The notes under the pieces are model-generated. The model had not been told where the DNA came from. It saw nothing but the letters and a program-made list of their open reading frames with translations, and ran no database searches. The position numbers and the translations under genes were made by a program. Shown here piece after piece: positions 43,478-43,523 of a DNA stretch of 43,523 nucleotides. Each line of letters starts with the position of its first letter. The stretch's first letter is position 1. The DNA is from Gammaproteobacteria bacterium. GTDB lineage: Bacteria; Pseudomonadota; Gammaproteobacteria; DSM-16500. Location: contig JABDEF010000004.1 in the NCBI GenBank assembly GCA_013287235.1, positions 1 through 43,523 of the forward strand, given 5' to 3'.

Positions 43478-43523
43478 CTATTTTAAAATCAATGTATTTT
43501 TTTCCTCTTGCACCGTGCTATCT
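43478..43523 (-). CDS. C-terminal end of an upstream gene (cut by window edge)
   Basis: On the minus strand the last bases form an open frame (DSTVQEEKNTLILK) ending in a TAG at 43478-43480, 11 nt before the start of the 924-residue gene. It probably is the tail of the preceding operon gene. The short acidic stretch before a hydrophobic end is noted, but the piece is too small for any assignment. Confidence 0.3.
   Translation of the reverse strand, partial: DSTVQEEKNTLILK

Noticed and set aside
1..43523. CRISPR array, tRNA or rRNA genes, prophage
   Set aside because: No regularly spaced direct repeats, cloverleaf-like sequence, rRNA signature or run of phage structural genes was noticed on reading.

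Overview
The window is AT-rich gammaproteobacterial DNA. Its content suggests an intracellular or amoeba-associated member of the Legionellales or a relative (inference). Ordinary housekeeping and accessory genes (mutM, an HU protein, a quinol-type NO reductase, a POT peptide transporter, a GGDEF/EAL regulator) lie among decayed mobile elements and several very large, eukaryote-like or effector-like proteins. No rRNA, tRNA or CRISPR array was seen.

Layout. 1-1.6 kb: part of an IS66-family element (tnpA, tnpB, 5' part of tnpC, minus strand) whose end replaces the start of an AlkA-type DNA glycosylase. 2.2-5.4 kb: a DUF2945 protein, a qNOR gene with a single-base frameshift, and a DUF488 protein, all plus strand. 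5.6-7.4 kb: a HigA-like antitoxin with a frameshifted HigB-like toxin, then a Cupin_5/SRPBCC fusion. 7.6-10 kb: a gene graveyard holding IS4-type, IS1634-type and Tn3-type transposase fragments, a dipeptidase tail and a broken VOC gene around one intact membrane protein. 10.0-11.9 kb: a tight minus-strand operon of a small Lys-rich protein, a conserved hypothetical, mutM, HU and the broken VOC gene, with ATGA start/stop overlaps. 12.2-13.2 kb: a 5'-truncated secreted-type protein ending in an ice-binding-like (DUF3494) domain.

13.5-18.6 kb: a 1268-residue protein with a SecA-like ATPase motor behind about 600 residues of unknown helical sequence, then a 240-residue unknown protein whose C-terminus resembles a Dot/Icm E-block signal. 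18.7-23.9 kb: a BON-domain protein, a long imperfect palindrome, an MFS remnant, an 887-residue membrane GAF/GGDEF/EAL protein with a degenerate GGDEF and an intact EAL, a phosphoribosyltransferase and an EAL remnant.

23.9-43.5 kb is the most interesting part. It holds (a) a two-gene minus-strand operon with an 11-nt overlap: a 1696-residue protein with an N-terminal caspase-like His/Cys pair, a coiled-coil centre and C-terminal TPRs, then an 829-residue beta-propeller-like/coiled-coil protein; (b) a POT transporter; (c) a Ser/Thr kinase on the plus strand; and (d) a second minus-strand operon of a 924-residue unknown and a roughly 2000-residue protein with a candidate clan-CE (Ulp/YopJ-type) cysteine protease tetrad, His-Asp-Gln-Cys. 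My reading is an effector-type island aimed at host signalling (protease, kinase, caspase-like and SecA-like ATPase activities). A bacterial defence or cell-death role for the caspase-like/TPR pair is the main alternative. All functional assignments rest on motif recognition by eye; no database search was run.
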